The notes: a model not told the origin generated them from the letters alone. Shown: positions 21,984 through 31,945, counted from the first letter of the stretch. The stretch is DNA of 64,000 nucleotides from Paenibacillus lutimineralis (GCF_003991425.1 NZ_CP034346.1:4935501-4999500), one strand, 5' to 3'. Made by a program: numbers and translations.

Positions 21984-24221
21984 CTATTGCGGACCGTTGG
22001 CAGAATCGTTAGGTTTACGCATTGTCAAGCCGACTCTTCCCTTCTTCAGATCAACATTCAGGACCCAGACGGTCACATTATCTCCTACCGAGACGACATC
22101 CATCGGATGCTTCACGAAGCGATCGCTAAGCTGGGAAATATGCACAAGACCATCATTCTTGATTCCGATATCGACAAAGGCGCCAAAATCGATCACATTG
22201 CGCACCGTACCTTGCAGTTCCATACCTGGCGTCAGATCCTCGATCTTAAGCACATCAGTGCGGAAGATTGGGAGAGGTAGTTCTTCGCGCGGATCACGGC
22301 CCGGACGCTGCAGGCTGTCGATAATATCGCGTAGTGTCGGCACGCCGACTTCCAATTGCGCAGCAACCGCCTCTGGCTGTACAGTGGCCAACTTGCTATT
22401 TAATTCTTTCGAGCCAAGCTGTTTCATCTCTACACTCAGCTCAGCAAATAACCGCTCCACCACTTCATAGGATTCCGGATGGATTGGCGTACGATCCAAC
22501 TCGAAGCTGCCGTCGTTAATACGCAGGAAGCCGATACACTGCTCATAGGTTTTGGCACCCAGCCGCGGCACCTTCTGGAGTGCCCTACGGCTCTTGAACT
22601 TGCCGTTCTCATCTCTATATTTCACGATATTCTTCGCAATTGTTGCATTTACGCCAGATACATAAGACAGCAAGGAAGATGAAGCCGTATTAACATCCAC
22701 ACCAACATGGTTAACAGCGGATTCCACGACATTCTTCAGGCTCTCATCGAGATGCTTCTGGGATACATCATGCTGATACTGCCCAACACCAATCGCTTTT
22801 GGCTCGATCTTAACCAATTCAGCAAGCGGATCCTGCAGACGCCGCGCAATCGAAGCTGCGCTGCGCTCTGCCACGTCCAGATCTGGGAACTCCTCCTGAG
22901 CGAGCTTGGAAGCAGAGTATACACTGGCACCCGCTTCGTTGACGATCAAATAAGCAAGCTCCTTGTCCTTGTTATTTCTGCCCGCGATCACGTCAGCTAC
23001 GAATTGCTCCGTCTCCCGTGATGCTGTTCCGTTGCCAATGACGATCAACGATATCCCATATCTGTCGATCAACTGGTTGAATATCTCCTCAGCTTCCCGC
23101 TTCTTGTTGTTTGGCGGCGTCGGGTAAGTAACAGCAACCTCCAATAGCTTGCCAGTCTCGTCAACGACAGCGAGCTTGCATCCTGTACGGTAGGCAGGGT
23201 CGACACCAAGTACCCGCTGATCGCGTACTGGAGGTTGAAGGAGAAGATTACGCAAATTACCGGCAAAGATAGCAATCGCCTGGCCCTCAGCCTTCTCCGT
23301 CAATTCAGCGCGTACTTCCCGCTCAATCGAAGGGGCGATCAGCCGCTTGTAAGCATCCTCAATGACGGAATGAAGTACGGCCTCTACCACTGAGTTGCCC
23401 TTGATCCAGCGTCCGGCAATATGACGATGAATCGCTTCTATCTCCACTTCCAGCGTCACCTTTAGCACATTCTCACGCTCGCCGCGATTCATAGCCAAGA
23501 TACGGTGGGAAGGCATCTTCTTCGCCGCTTCCCGGTAGTTATAATACATCTCATACACCGACTCTTCTTCCGGCGTCTTCGCTTCTGATACCATAAATCC
23601 GTGATCCATCGTATAACGACGGACCCATGTCCGGGTTGACGCTTCGTCGGAGATCTCTTCCGCGATGATATCCATCGCCCCCTGAACAGCTTCCTCCGCA
23701 GTCTCAACGCCCTTCTCAGCATCGATATACTGAGCCGCCTCCTGAAGCAGGTTTCCTTGCTTCGGCTGAGCAAGTATCCACTTGGCCAGCGGTTCTAGCC
23801 CCTTCTCCTTGGCGACACTTGCCCGCGTCTTGCGCTTCTGCTTATACGGACGATACAAATCCTCGACTTCCTGAAGCTTCACTGCTTGTCCAATCGCCGC
23901 AGCCAGTTCATCGGTCAGCTTCCCCTGCTCATCGATGATCCGCAACACCTCACGCTTGCGTTCACCCAGGTTGCGTAAATATTGCATCCGATCGGCGATA
24001 TCCCGTAGCTGGTTCTCATCAAGCTCTCCGGTCATCTCCTTCCGATAACGGGCAATGAACGGAATGGTGTTGCCCTCATCCAATAATGATGCTGTCGTCC
24101 TCACTTGCTTCAGGGACAGATTCAGCTCCTTGGCGATTTGGCGGACAAGTTGCTCCTGCTCCTCAGCCCCTGAATGAACCTGATTTACCGTTGTGGTTAC
24201 TGTCGTATCCGATTGTGACAA
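21984..24221 (-). CDS. tex: Tex family RNA-binding transcription accessory protein
   Basis: About 745 residues with the complete Tex layout: N-terminal helical region (IAKELNLSLKQVRTTASLLDEGNTIPFIARYRKE..TGELDE), YqgF-like RNase fold (VLGVDPAYRTGCKLAVVD near 325), helix-hairpin-helix region (SYVSGVNATIAKNIVKYRDENG) and a C-terminal S1 domain (GMELQGTVRNVIDFGAFVDIG). Tex binds nucleic acid and affects transcription; its Bacillus-type homologue is YdcI. Start: the TTG at 24221 has GAGGG seven bases upstream; a TTG at 24251 has no site. Confidence 0.93.
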   Translation of the reverse strand: MSQSDTTVTTTVNQVHSGAEEQEQLVRQIAKELNLSLKQVRTTASLLDEGNTIPFIARYRKEMTGELDENQLRDIADRMQYLRNLGERKREVLRIIDEQGKLTDELAAAIGQAVKLQEVEDLYRPYKQKRKTRASVAKEKGLEPLAKWILAQPKQGNLLQEAAQYIDAEKGVETAEEAVQGAMDIIAEEISDEASTRTWVRRYTMDHGFMVSEAKTPEEESVYEMYYNYREAAKKMPSHRILAMNRGERENVLKVTLEVEIEAIHRHIAGRWIKGNSVVEAVLHSVIEDAYKRLIAPSIEREVRAELTEKAEGQAIAIFAGNLRNLLLQPPVRDQRVLGVDPAYRTGCKLAVVDETGKLLEVAVTYPTPPNNKKREAEEIFNQLIDRYGISLIVIGNGTASRETEQFVADVIAGRNNKDKELAYLIVNEAGASVYSASKLAQEEFPDLDVAERSAASIARRLQDPLAELVKIEPKAIGVGQYQHDVSQKHLDESLKNVVESAVNHVGVDVNTASSSLLSYVSGVNATIAKNIVKYRDENGKFKSRRALQKVPRLGAKTYEQCIGFLRINDGSFELDRTPIHPESYEVVERLFAELSVEMKQLGSKELNSKLATVQPEAVAAQLEVGVPTLRDIIDSLQRPGRDPREELPLPIFRTDVLKIEDLTPGMELQGTVRNVIDFGAFVDIGIKNDGLVHISQLSDRFVKHPMDVVSVGDNVTVWVLNVDLKKGRVGLTMRKPNDSANGPQ

Positions 24222-24330
24222 GTGCAATCCCTCTTTCGTATCAAAATACAATTGTCTCTATTATCACAAACTTTCAAGCTCATTTCCAGCATGTTGAGCT
24301 TTCACCCAACTAGCTGCAGGATAAAATAAT

Positions 24331-24352
24331 AAAACACCGGGTTCCCCCGATG
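24331..24352 (-). terminator. Terminator of the DUF4190 gene
   Basis: Minus-strand 7-bp stem (one G-U) with GGAA loop followed by UUUUAUU. Confidence 0.6.
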
Positions 24353-24367
24353 CTCTATCGCCTTATT

Positions 24368-24736
24368 TTAGAAATTGGAGTAAATAGCGTTGTCCACACT
24401 TCCAGCATAAATAATAAAGACAAACAAAATGATGAAAAGCAAAAGCCCATAAATAATAGTACCGATAATTCCACAAACAAGTCCGGCTATTGCCAAGCCC
24501 TTTCCTTGCTCATATCTCCGCTTGAGTTCTTTTAAAGACAAGCTAGAGAAAATAATCGCCATTATCCCCAGAAGAAAACCGACATAAGGAATCAGGAGTG
24601 ATAAAATTCCCAATACCAAAGCCGCGATCGACTTGCCGTTCGTCTTCTGAACAACCGGAGGTCCCGGCGGAAACGGCGGTGGGTAGTTATTCATCGTTGA
24701 ATATTGATACTGCTGATCTGACCGATTTTGATCCAT
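24368..24736 (-). CDS. DUF4190 small membrane protein
   Basis: A 122-residue protein with a Pro-rich cytoplasmic N-terminus (NNYPPPFPPGPP) and two hydrophobic hairpin segments (about residues 35-65 and 80-112), AALVLGILSLLIPYVGFLLGIMAI and GLAIAGLVCGIIGTIIYGLL, the DUF4190 signature. Function unknown. Monocistronic. Confidence 0.78.
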   Translation of the reverse strand: MDQNRSDQQYQYSTMNNYPPPFPPGPPVVQKTNGKSIAALVLGILSLLIPYVGFLLGIMAIIFSSLSLKELKRRYEQGKGLAIAGLVCGIIGTIIYGLLLFIILFVFIIYAGSVDNAIYSNF

Positions 24737-24882
24737 TCAAAAAGGTCCTCCCCATAAATATATAGCTTCATTATAACAGATATCCCCAGTAGAGGAGTGA
24801 AAAACTCCAATAATTTTACTGACTTTTAGCAAACTACACCTCGTATCTACCATCAAAACAGGGAAATATTGTACTCTCTCCT

Positions 24883-24920
24883 TTCAGCAAACATTCAGCC
24901 TATATTCAGATTACACTCAG
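24883..24920 (+). promoter_or_regulatory. Four TTCAG boxes with 11-bp period
   Basis: TTCAG at 24883, 24894 and 24905 and CTCAG at 24916, each exactly 11 bp apart. They end just upstream of a poor -35 region whose -10 is TAAAAT (24953-24958). This is the layout of OmpR/PhoB-type response-regulator tandem sites next to an activator-dependent promoter. Confidence 0.6.
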
Positions 24921-25034
24921 CCTAGCTTCACTCTCCTTTCATATTCGCCCAATAAAATAACTGTGAGCCGCTTAACACCTTTACATAAGTTGAGTTGTCG
25001 TTCGAACCATATGAAGAAAGCTGAGTGATTCTAT

Positions 25035-26453
25035 TTGAAGAAGAAATGGTTATGGATTGTAATTGTGGTCGTTATATTGGCGCTTATCGCCGTTGCCCTA
25101 TCGCTGACGCTCCCGTCTAAGAAGAACTCGGCGGAGCCCCCGCAGCAGAGGACGACCAAGGTAATGAAGGGTAATATTACAGTTAGCGTCTCCGGATCGG
25201 GCTCCGTTATCTCCACTGATAGCGAAAGTATCCGAACCAAGGACGAAGGCAAGGTAAGCAAGGTGCTCGTCAAAATCGGCGACGTCGTCAAAAAGGGCCA
25301 GACTCTGTTGACCTATGAGCCAGAGGATCTATCCGACAAGCTCGAAGACCAGGAGACCACATTGCAGACGCAAAAATGGGATCTCGAGGATCTTCAGGAT
25401 CAATACAAGCGCAAAGCCCAAGATAGTGACTCCGAGGATGAGTTGAAACAGATCCAGAAATCAATAGATAAGCAGGAATTGAATATCACGAAGACAGAGA
25501 AGGATATCGCCACGATAAAAGAGGACATGCTTCCTCCCGATCCGTTGACTTCTCCGATCGCCGGGACGATAACAGCTGTCAACATTACTGCCGGTGAACA
25601 AACCAAAGCGGGCAGTGAATTATTCGTCATTACCGATTATCAAAATTTAAGTGTGAAGACCCAGGTCGATGAACTTGATATCCCTGAAGTGAAAAAAGGG
25701 TTGAAAGCAACACTCCAACTGGATGCTTTACCAGACCAGACTATTGATGGTACCGTCTTCGATATATCGAATGAAGGTTCTGCCTCTAACGGCGTATCCC
25801 TGTTCGATGTCACAATCAAGATGAATCCGACAGATGGCGCGCGCGTCGGAATGACTGCAGAAGCGACCATTATAGTGAATGAGAAGGAAGATATTCTTAA
25901 ATTGCCGATCGAAGCTGTTCAGAAATTAGGTGAAAAATACTTCGTAATGCTCCCATCTACGGGTACTGAGGCCGAAGAGAATACTCCGACAGCAGCGGAT
26001 TCGGCAAATGCCCGCAGATCGGCAATTCAAAATAAAGCAGATGTCAGCGCTGAAAGCGGGAACAGTTCCGAAGCAGCCCCGGAAAATCCAGCGGAGCTGA
26101 CGGACAAGCAGGGGAGCTCAGAAACCACGAGCAATTCTAGGAACGGAAGACGAAGCATGTTAGGTAATACAAAAGAAGTCGAGGTTGGCGTCCATGATGA
26201 AAATGATATCGAGATCGTCAGCGGTTTAAATGAAGGCGACGAAGTCGTCATTCCAACTATTATTTCGGAATCAACGAATAATGCCGCTATGGAGCAACTC
26301 ATTCAAGGCGGAGGGGCAGTTAGATTCGGTGAAGGCAGCTTCCGCGGTGAATCCGGCGGAATGATGCCAAGCGGCAACTTTAACGGAGGTGGCTTCACAG
26401 GCGGCAATAGACCTAGCAGCGGAGGCAGCGCTCCTAAAGGCGGTGGACAATAA
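25035..26453 (+). CDS. Efflux membrane-fusion protein (MacA/YknX-like)
   Basis: A 472-residue adaptor: N-terminal membrane anchor (residues 4-25), biotinyl-lipoyl-like halves (GKVSKVLVKIGDVVKKGQTLL and SPIAGTITAVNITAGEQ) flanking a coiled-coil hairpin (about 95-165), beta-barrel domain (TEATIIVNEKEDILKLPIEAV), and a low-complexity Gly/Ser-rich C-terminus. MFPs of this class work with MacB/YknYZ ABC exporters. Starts with TTG at 25035. Its stop overlaps the ATPase start (TAATG), so the three genes form an operon. Confidence 0.87.
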   Translation: MKKKWLWIVIVVVILALIAVALSLTLPSKKNSAEPPQQRTTKVMKGNITVSVSGSGSVISTDSESIRTKDEGKVSKVLVKIGDVVKKGQTLLTYEPEDLSDKLEDQETTLQTQKWDLEDLQDQYKRKAQDSDSEDELKQIQKSIDKQELNITKTEKDIATIKEDMLPPDPLTSPIAGTITAVNITAGEQTKAGSELFVITDYQNLSVKTQVDELDIPEVKKGLKATLQLDALPDQTIDGTVFDISNEGSASNGVSLFDVTIKMNPTDGARVGMTAEATIIVNEKEDILKLPIEAVQKLGEKYFVMLPSTGTEAEENTPTAADSANARRSAIQNKADVSAESGNSSEAAPENPAELTDKQGSSETTSNSRNGRRSMLGNTKEVEVGVHDENDIEIVSGLNEGDEVVIPTIISESTNNAAMEQLIQGGGAVRFGEGSFRGESGGMMPSGNFNGGGFTGGNRPSSGGSAPKGGGQ

Positions 26454-27160
26454 TGGCGGACATCCCATCGGTACCTCCCTTGATTGAAGTGAACCGGCTC
26501 GGACACGGCTATATGATGGCGGGCGAGATCATGAAGGTGCTTTCCGATATTTCCTTCATGATTAATTACGGTGAATTCGTCGCAATAATCGGCCCTTCAG
26601 GCTCTGGCAAATCTACACTTATGAATATGCTCGGTTGTCTGGATATCGCCAGTGAAGGCTCCTATCACCTGGAAGGCGTTGATGTTAGCAAGCTGTCCGA
26701 TAATAAACTAGCCAAGATCAGAAATGAGAAAATCGGCTTTATCTTTCAATCCTTTAATTTATTGTCCAAATTAACAGCTTACGAAAATGTGGAGCTTCCG
26801 CTGGTATACCGGAATATCCCGCATAAAGATCGAGCGAGAATCGTTGAGGAATCGCTGCGGACGGTCGGCCTTGAGGACCGCATGCACCACAAACCGCCGC
26901 AGCTCTCAGGCGGTCAGCAGCAGCGTGTCGCTATCGCCCGCGCCATTGCCGGCAATCCCCCGCTTCTATTGGCTGATGAGCCAACTGGAGCGCTCGATAG
27001 CAGAACCGGAATCGAGGTCATGGAACAAATGAAGAAGTTGAATGCCCTTGGTCATACCATCCTAATTATCACGCATGATCTGTCGATTGCACAGCAAGCC
27101 ACAAGAATCATTCATATCCAAGACGGCAGAATCATTGACGATCAGAGGGAGGCCATATGA
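26453..27160 (+). CDS. ABC transporter ATP-binding protein (MacB/LolD type)
   Basis: A 235-residue ATPase: Walker A GPSGSGKST (about 44-52), Q-loop FQSFNLL, signature [14 protein letters not shown], Walker B LLLADEPTG and switch His in ITHDLS. The type is the LolD/MacB/YknY subgroup that pairs with FtsX-like permeases. It overlaps both neighbours by one and four bases. The insertion at the N-terminus (GHGYMMAGEIMKVL) is normal for the group. Confidence 0.92.
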   Translation: MADIPSVPPLIEVNRLGHGYMMAGEIMKVLSDISFMINYGEFVAIIGPSGSGKSTLMNMLGCLDIASEGSYHLEGVDVSKLSDNKLAKIRNEKIGFIFQSFNLLSKLTAYENVELPLVYRNIPHKDRARIVEESLRTVGLEDRMHHKPPQLSGGQQQRVAIARAIAGNPPLLLADEPTGALDSRTGIEVMEQMKKLNALGHTILIITHDLSIAQQATRIIHIQDGRIIDDQREAI

Positions 27161-28329
27161 ATCTGCTGCAGAGCATCAAAATGGCTTGGAAGAGCATCAT
27201 TGGCTCCAAGGTCAGATCATTGTTAACTATGCTTGGAATTATCATCGGCGTATCCTCGGTCATTATTCTCGTCTCGGTTGGCCAAGGAACGACCTCGCAA
27301 ATTACTTCCCAGCTGGAAGGACTGGGGACAGATCTGCTTACGGTAAATATTATGGGCCGGGGAGCCTCTACCTCTCTCTCGCTTGACGAAGCGATGGATC
27401 TCGGACAAATTGAGGGAGTTAAGGCCGTGTCCCCTGTTATTAGCAATTCCGTAACCGTTAAGAAGGGGACCACCAATGACACCATATCCGTCGAGGGAAT
27501 TGTCCCTTCCTATGAGGACGTTAATAATTTTCATGTCCAATCGGGTCGCTTCATTCTCGATCTGGATAATGACTTCCGGATGAAGGTCGCTTTAATGGGC
27601 AGCGAGGCAGCGCAAACCTTCTTCGGAAATGAGAATCCCGTCGGACAGACGATTCAATTGAATGGTTCCAGCTTCAAGATCGTTGGACTGCTGGAATCCA
27701 AGGGCTCGAGTCTTACAGCCTCTAATGACAATAAGATTCTGATTCCCTTGACGACCGCTGAACGAACATTAAGAAGTGGAGGCATTCGTTCGATTACTGT
27801 TCAAGCCTCTGACTCGAAGCTAATCAGTACCGTCAAGTCATCCCTGGAAGCCGAGCTGAACAAGAAGTTCCAAAATGCGTCCAATTCCTACAGCATCTTC
27901 AACTCTCAGGATATGCTCGATACGGTAAATTCAACGACCCAGACGCTCTCCCTGGCTCTAGGAGGCATCGCAGGAATCTCGCTCTTAGTCGGAGGAATCG
28001 GGATCATGAACATTATGCTCGTCTCAGTGAGCGAAAGAACGAGAGAGATCGGAATAAGAAAGGCCATTGGAGCTAAGAAGCGGAATATACTCATGCAGTT
28101 CATGGTTGAATCCACCTTCCTCAGCGGATTTGGAGGAATCGTGGGGATCGGGATAGGCTATGGTGTAAGTGCGCTGATTGGGCGTTATACTTCCCTAACT
28201 ACAACGGTTCCTGTCTATATCGTAATGATCTCTTTCATCTTCTCCTTGTTCATCGGAATTATCTTCGGTATGATCCCGGCGAACAAAGCGGCCAAGCTGC
28301 GCCCAATCTATGCCTTACGCAGTGAATAA
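27157..28329 (+). CDS. ABC transporter permease (MacB/FtsX type, YknZ-like)
   Basis: A 390-residue protein with one N-terminal helix (residues 22-42), a large extracellular MacB-core domain (45-250) and three C-terminal helices with the FtsX signature GIMNIMLVSVSERTREIGIRKAIGA. Together with the upstream adaptor and ATPase it forms a tripartite exporter of the kind that removes antimicrobial peptides or toxins in Bacillus; substrate unknown. ATGA overlap with the ATPase gene. Confidence 0.9.
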   Translation: MNLLQSIKMAWKSIIGSKVRSLLTMLGIIIGVSSVIILVSVGQGTTSQITSQLEGLGTDLLTVNIMGRGASTSLSLDEAMDLGQIEGVKAVSPVISNSVTVKKGTTNDTISVEGIVPSYEDVNNFHVQSGRFILDLDNDFRMKVALMGSEAAQTFFGNENPVGQTIQLNGSSFKIVGLLESKGSSLTASNDNKILIPLTTAERTLRSGGIRSITVQASDSKLISTVKSSLEAELNKKFQNASNSYSIFNSQDMLDTVNSTTQTLSLALGGIAGISLLVGGIGIMNIMLVSVSERTREIGIRKAIGAKKRNILMQFMVESTFLSGFGGIVGIGIGYGVSALIGRYTSLTTTVPVYIVMISFIFSLFIGIIFGMIPANKAAKLRPIYALRSE

Positions 28330-28356
28330 ATTAGCTGCCTTATAAGAATCAACATA

Positions 28357-28395
28357 AAAGCTGGCAACCGTAGCTTCTACGATGCCAGCTTTTTG
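28357..28395 (+). terminator. Terminator of the MacAB-like operon
   Basis: AAAGCTGGCA / TGCCAGCTTTTT outer stem with inner GTAG/CTAC, ending in T5. Confidence 0.85.
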
Positions 28396-28412
28396 ATGTT
28401 CGATTTATAAAG

Positions 28413-28439
28413 AAAAAAGCACCCGATGTCTCGGGTGCT
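28413..28439 (-). terminator. Terminator of the ydcC-alr-ndoAI-ndoA operon
   Basis: Minus-strand perfect 9-bp stem AGCACCCGA/TCGGGTGCT with a four-base loop followed by U-run, 33 bases after the ndoA stop. Confidence 0.85.
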
Positions 28440-28471
28440 AGCTTGAAAGCCTTCGCCTCCAAGCTGTATGA

Positions 28472-28822
28472 TTAAAAATCAATCAAACCTAGACTAATCA
28501 ACAATGCATCATTCACTTTCTTCATCGTCTCATCGTCTAAATGTGTGATTTTGTCGGTTAATCTTTGTTTGTCGATCGTTCGAATCTGTTCCAGCAAAAT
28601 GACGGAATCACGATCAAATCCGTGCGTCGCTGCATCAATTTCAACGTGAGTCGGCAGCTTTGCCTTTTGAATTTGAGCTGTGATGGCAGCAACGATCGCC
28701 GTTGGGCTAAATCGATTGCCGATATCGTTCTGGATGATTAGCACCGGTCTTACCCCTCCCTGTTCAGAACCAACTACCGGGGAAAGGTCTGCAAAGAATA
28801 CGTCACCGCGCTTTACGATCAA
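28472..28822 (-). CDS. ndoA: EndoA/MazF-type mRNA interferase toxin
   Basis: A 116-residue toxin of the MazF/PemK fold: [36 protein letters not shown] at the start and [13 protein letters not shown] later, both conserved. The Bacillus enzyme cleaves RNA at UACAU. TTG start with GGGGTG site, 3 bases after the antitoxin stop codon. The pair is held within the alr operon as in Bacillus. Confidence 0.95.
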   Translation of the reverse strand: MIVKRGDVFFADLSPVVGSEQGGVRPVLIIQNDIGNRFSPTAIVAAITAQIQKAKLPTHVEIDAATHGFDRDSVILLEQIRTIDKQRLTDKITHLDDETMKKVNDALLISLGLIDF

Positions 28823-28825
28823 TGG

Positions 28826-29098
28826 TTACACCCCGCTTACTAGGCGGTCCAGAGTGATGTCTGCATCTTCCTCTGCTTGGAACGCTTCAGAGGCCATGGA
28901 TAGGTTAATCTTAGCCATTTCCATGTAACCCCGCTGCATCGACTCGCGGATAAATCTCTTCTTTCGCTCGTTCAGATACAGCTTCATGGCTTGCCGAATC
29001 AGTTCGCTGCGATTGGAATTCTCCATCGCCACGATCCCATCTACCTCCTGTAAAAGATGATCCGGTAAACTGATCATGATTCGTTTGGTATTGTGCAT
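28826..29098 (-). CDS. ndoAI: EndoAI/MazE-type antitoxin (ribbon-helix-helix)
   Basis: A 90-residue protein with an N-terminal ribbon-helix-helix (KRIMISLPDHLLQEVDGIVAMENSNRSELIRQAMKLYL) and the conserved C-terminal toxin-binding tail RGYMEMAKINLSMASEA...LVSGV found in NdoAI. It neutralises the adjacent toxin and may autoregulate. Start taken at ATG 29096-29098, matching the known protein length; a longer frame to 29170 lacks similarity. Confidence 0.93.
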   Translation of the reverse strand: MHNTKRIMISLPDHLLQEVDGIVAMENSNRSELIRQAMKLYLNERKKRFIRESMQRGYMEMAKINLSMASEAFQAEEDADITLDRLVSGV

Positions 29099-29350
29099 AT
29101 TGGCCACCTTTACTTCCACCCCCAAAACCTTATCGACCCAAAACCCTTGTATTAAAACACAGTATAGCATTATTCAAGGGAATTTATACAAGAAAATATA
29201 TGCCGAGAGTATATCAAGTATGCTGCATATCATTATAAACAAAAATGATAGTACCGTACACACCTGATTCTTTCCATATTTCTATCATTCGATAACCTAG
29301 GCATAAAATCCTTCCCAGTCATAAAAGTTTTGTTGGTTTTTGTCAGGTTT

Positions 29351-30541
29351 TTACGAAATAAGCGGATTTAGTACTGATTCTGTCACGCCTTTACGTGTAT
29401 ACACCCGTGCAACTCGATGGGCCATCATACATACCAGTTCATAATTAATCGTTCCAATCAAGGCAGCCAACTCTTCAGCGGTAATTTCCTCGCCCAATTG
29501 CTGACCGATGAGTACAACCTCTTCGCCGGCTTGAATTTCTTCAGCATTTTCAGCCAAAGATTGTAATGACACCATACATTGGTCCATACAAATCGTTCCT
29601 ACAACAGGGACACGGTATCCGCGTATCAATACCTGCGCCTTACCGCTCATCATCCGGGAATAACCATCAGCATAGCCGATTGGAAGGGTAGCAATCCGCT
29701 CTTCCCCATCGGTGATGTATTTGGCTCCGTAGCTAATGGCCGAATCGGGCGGTACTGTCTTCACCCAGACCGCCTGCGTCTTCAACGACAAGATCGGCTT
29801 CAGCTGAACCTGCTCCTTCACAACTTCATCTGAAGGATACAGACCATATAATGCGATACCGATCCGATCCATCTGGCAGGTCAATTCCGGTAAATCGATT
29901 GCGATAGCGCTATTACCCGTATGTATTATAGGAATATGCATTTCCTGATCCCGAAGCGCATCTACCACGCCCTGAAAACGTTCGTATTGTTCTAATGTAT
30001 AGCTTTTGTCTCTTTCATCCGCGGTTGCAAAATGAGTAAACAGCCCTTCCACTTCCACATGCGGTATTTGCATCGCCCGACGAATAAAATCAACGGCTTC
30101 TTCCCCCGGCTGCAGACCAAGACGTCCCATGCCGGAATCAATTTTGATATGGACCTTCAGCTTATTCGTAAATTCTGCAGGATCTAGCGTCACAATCGTA
30201 TCAAGTACTTCCTCACTGAACACGTTAAGCGTAATATCGTGTTCCCAAGCGGTCCGCACTCCTTGCGGAGGCGTGTATCCAAGAACCAGTATCGGCAGGG
30301 TAATTCCCGCATTTCTTAGCTCCAGTGCTTCATCCAAGAATGCTACGCTAAGATAGTCGGCTCCCAGCGTCTCGAGCTCCCGGGAGATCGGAACCGCTCC
30401 ATGTCCATAAGCATTGGCCTTTACGCAGGCTAAAAACTTGATTCCTTCAGGCAGTCTGCGGCGAAATGCTTCATAATTGGCACCGAGTGCATCCAGATCT
30501 ATTTCCGCTCGTGTGGGTCGATAATTCACTTGCACTTTCAA
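29351..30541 (-). CDS. alr: Alanine racemase
   Basis: A 396-residue PLP enzyme: the PLP lysine lies in CVKANAYGHG (Lys about 40), the second catalytic Tyr in ISYGAKY (about 270), and the C-terminal beta domain contains GTICMDQCM. It makes D-Ala for peptidoglycan. TTG start with GGAGAAGG seven bases upstream. It lies between ydcC and the toxin-antitoxin pair, the order known from Bacillus subtilis. Confidence 0.96.
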   Translation of the reverse strand: MKVQVNYRPTRAEIDLDALGANYEAFRRRLPEGIKFLACVKANAYGHGAVPISRELETLGADYLSVAFLDEALELRNAGITLPILVLGYTPPQGVRTAWEHDITLNVFSEEVLDTIVTLDPAEFTNKLKVHIKIDSGMGRLGLQPGEEAVDFIRRAMQIPHVEVEGLFTHFATADERDKSYTLEQYERFQGVVDALRDQEMHIPIIHTGNSAIAIDLPELTCQMDRIGIALYGLYPSDEVVKEQVQLKPILSLKTQAVWVKTVPPDSAISYGAKYITDGEERIATLPIGYADGYSRMMSGKAQVLIRGYRVPVVGTICMDQCMVSLQSLAENAEEIQAGEEVVLIGQQLGEEITAEELAALIGTINYELVCMMAHRVARVYTRKGVTESVLNPLIS

Positions 30542-30748
30542 GTCACCTTCTCCATTGTTTTCAAAAAGTCCATGCCAAACGATACAATTATCGTAATGTT
30601 ATGAGGTTCTCATGTCAATTCCGCTGCAAGCCTCATATTTGCAATTATGTGAAGTAATATTTTGGACAAGGACAAAAAAAGACGGAAATACGGTTCTCCC
30701 GCCGGGAAAATACACCGTCAGGATGAACCGTAAACCGCCTTCTCCCCA

Positions 30749-31882
30749 TTATTTACCTGTCTGGTCCTGCATCGAGGATGCGATCTTCACCATTTCCGTA
30801 ACAGGCAGATTATCGCTTGTAATCCGGAATTCAAGTCCATCAATCGTCCAGCTCAAGGTCTGTAAATCATCGCCTGCGAGCCAGCCTGTCGTGAATCCTA
30901 AGTCTACCACTTCACTTGGAACAAGTGATGTAGCCCGATCCGCTGCTCTTGTCTCGGATATCGTAAATTGATAAGCCCCTTCATATCTTTGTATGACAAT
31001 GCTGCGATCACTATCTTCTACCGCCTTGCTGTCACTGTATACTACTCCTTCTGGTAAATAAGTAGGAACGATGACCCCGAATGGTTCCGAGAGGGCCGGA
31101 GAAGATGGTTCTTCAGTCCCTTGCCCGTTCGCCGCAGCATCCGGTGAGCCTGTGTCCGTTCCTGCTCCAGTCTCGTCAGCCGACGGTACTTTCTCAATCA
31201 GCATTCCGTTCTCGTCTACCTCAAGCATAGTTCCCTTTGCATCCTGCGCAGCTGCATCCAGATTACGCTGCATATCGAATGATTTGTCATCAAATTTGGT
31301 ATTGAAATCGAACTTATCGAATTTCACTTCCACAACGACCTTCGCCTGGGCATCAGACACTTGAACCTGCTTCGGTGCGTAGTTCTCCTTGTTCAGCCAA
31401 ATCTTCTGGCGTACTAAGGCATGAGTATTGTAATTCGCAGCCACATCGAATACATAACTGTCCTTATCGCTTACAAACTGCCGTGAGCTATCGCTTAGAA
31501 TGCTGCGTATCAATGTCTGGTACAAGTACACCTGACCTTGGTTCTCCGGCCAGTCGCTCTGGAAGCGGAAGCTCTTGTTGAGGCTTGGTGTCAGTACATA
31601 GACGCCTTGGTCATTGCGCAGCACGATCTGAGTGATATTCTTCTGCGCGTTCGTGAGTGCTATCCGGTAATAGGATGGCTTCTGATGCCATACCTCCACC
31701 TTGTATTCCTGTGGACTATCACCGGTATACAAGGTCATCGTACCGGATGTCTGGTAGCTCTCCAGTTTGGTTACGACTTTGTCCAAATCCTTAACGACAC
31801 CTGCGGCGTCTTTTTTCCCGCATGCGGTCATTACGATGCCAAACACTATTATGATTGTCAGCATCCACGTGATCCGACGCAT
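30749..31882 (-). CDS. ydcC: LolA-like lipoprotein, YdcC family
   Basis: A 377-residue lipoprotein: signal peptide with lipobox MTAC at about residues 18-21, then a LolA/LppX-type beta domain (YQTSGTMTLYTGDSPQEYKVEVWHQKPSYYRIAL), then a Thr/Ser/Ala-rich linker (about 235-260) and a C-terminal domain. YdcC is a sporulation-associated protein preceding alr in Bacillus; function unknown. The ATG at 31882 follows GAGGGG; the frame continues upstream but without a signal sequence. Confidence 0.83.
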   Translation of the reverse strand: MRRITWMLTIIIVFGIVMTACGKKDAAGVVKDLDKVVTKLESYQTSGTMTLYTGDSPQEYKVEVWHQKPSYYRIALTNAQKNITQIVLRNDQGVYVLTPSLNKSFRFQSDWPENQGQVYLYQTLIRSILSDSSRQFVSDKDSYVFDVAANYNTHALVRQKIWLNKENYAPKQVQVSDAQAKVVVEVKFDKFDFNTKFDDKSFDMQRNLDAAAQDAKGTMLEVDENGMLIEKVPSADETGAGTDTGSPDAAANGQGTEEPSSPALSEPFGVIVPTYLPEGVVYSDSKAVEDSDRSIVIQRYEGAYQFTISETRAADRATSLVPSEVVDLGFTTGWLAGDDLQTLSWTIDGLEFRITSDNLPVTEMVKIASSMQDQTGK

Positions 31883-31945
31883 GAGATCATCCCCTCTGCA
31901 GTTTGTTTTCCTAAACTGATACATGTCTATGAGGGAACTTGGCCG

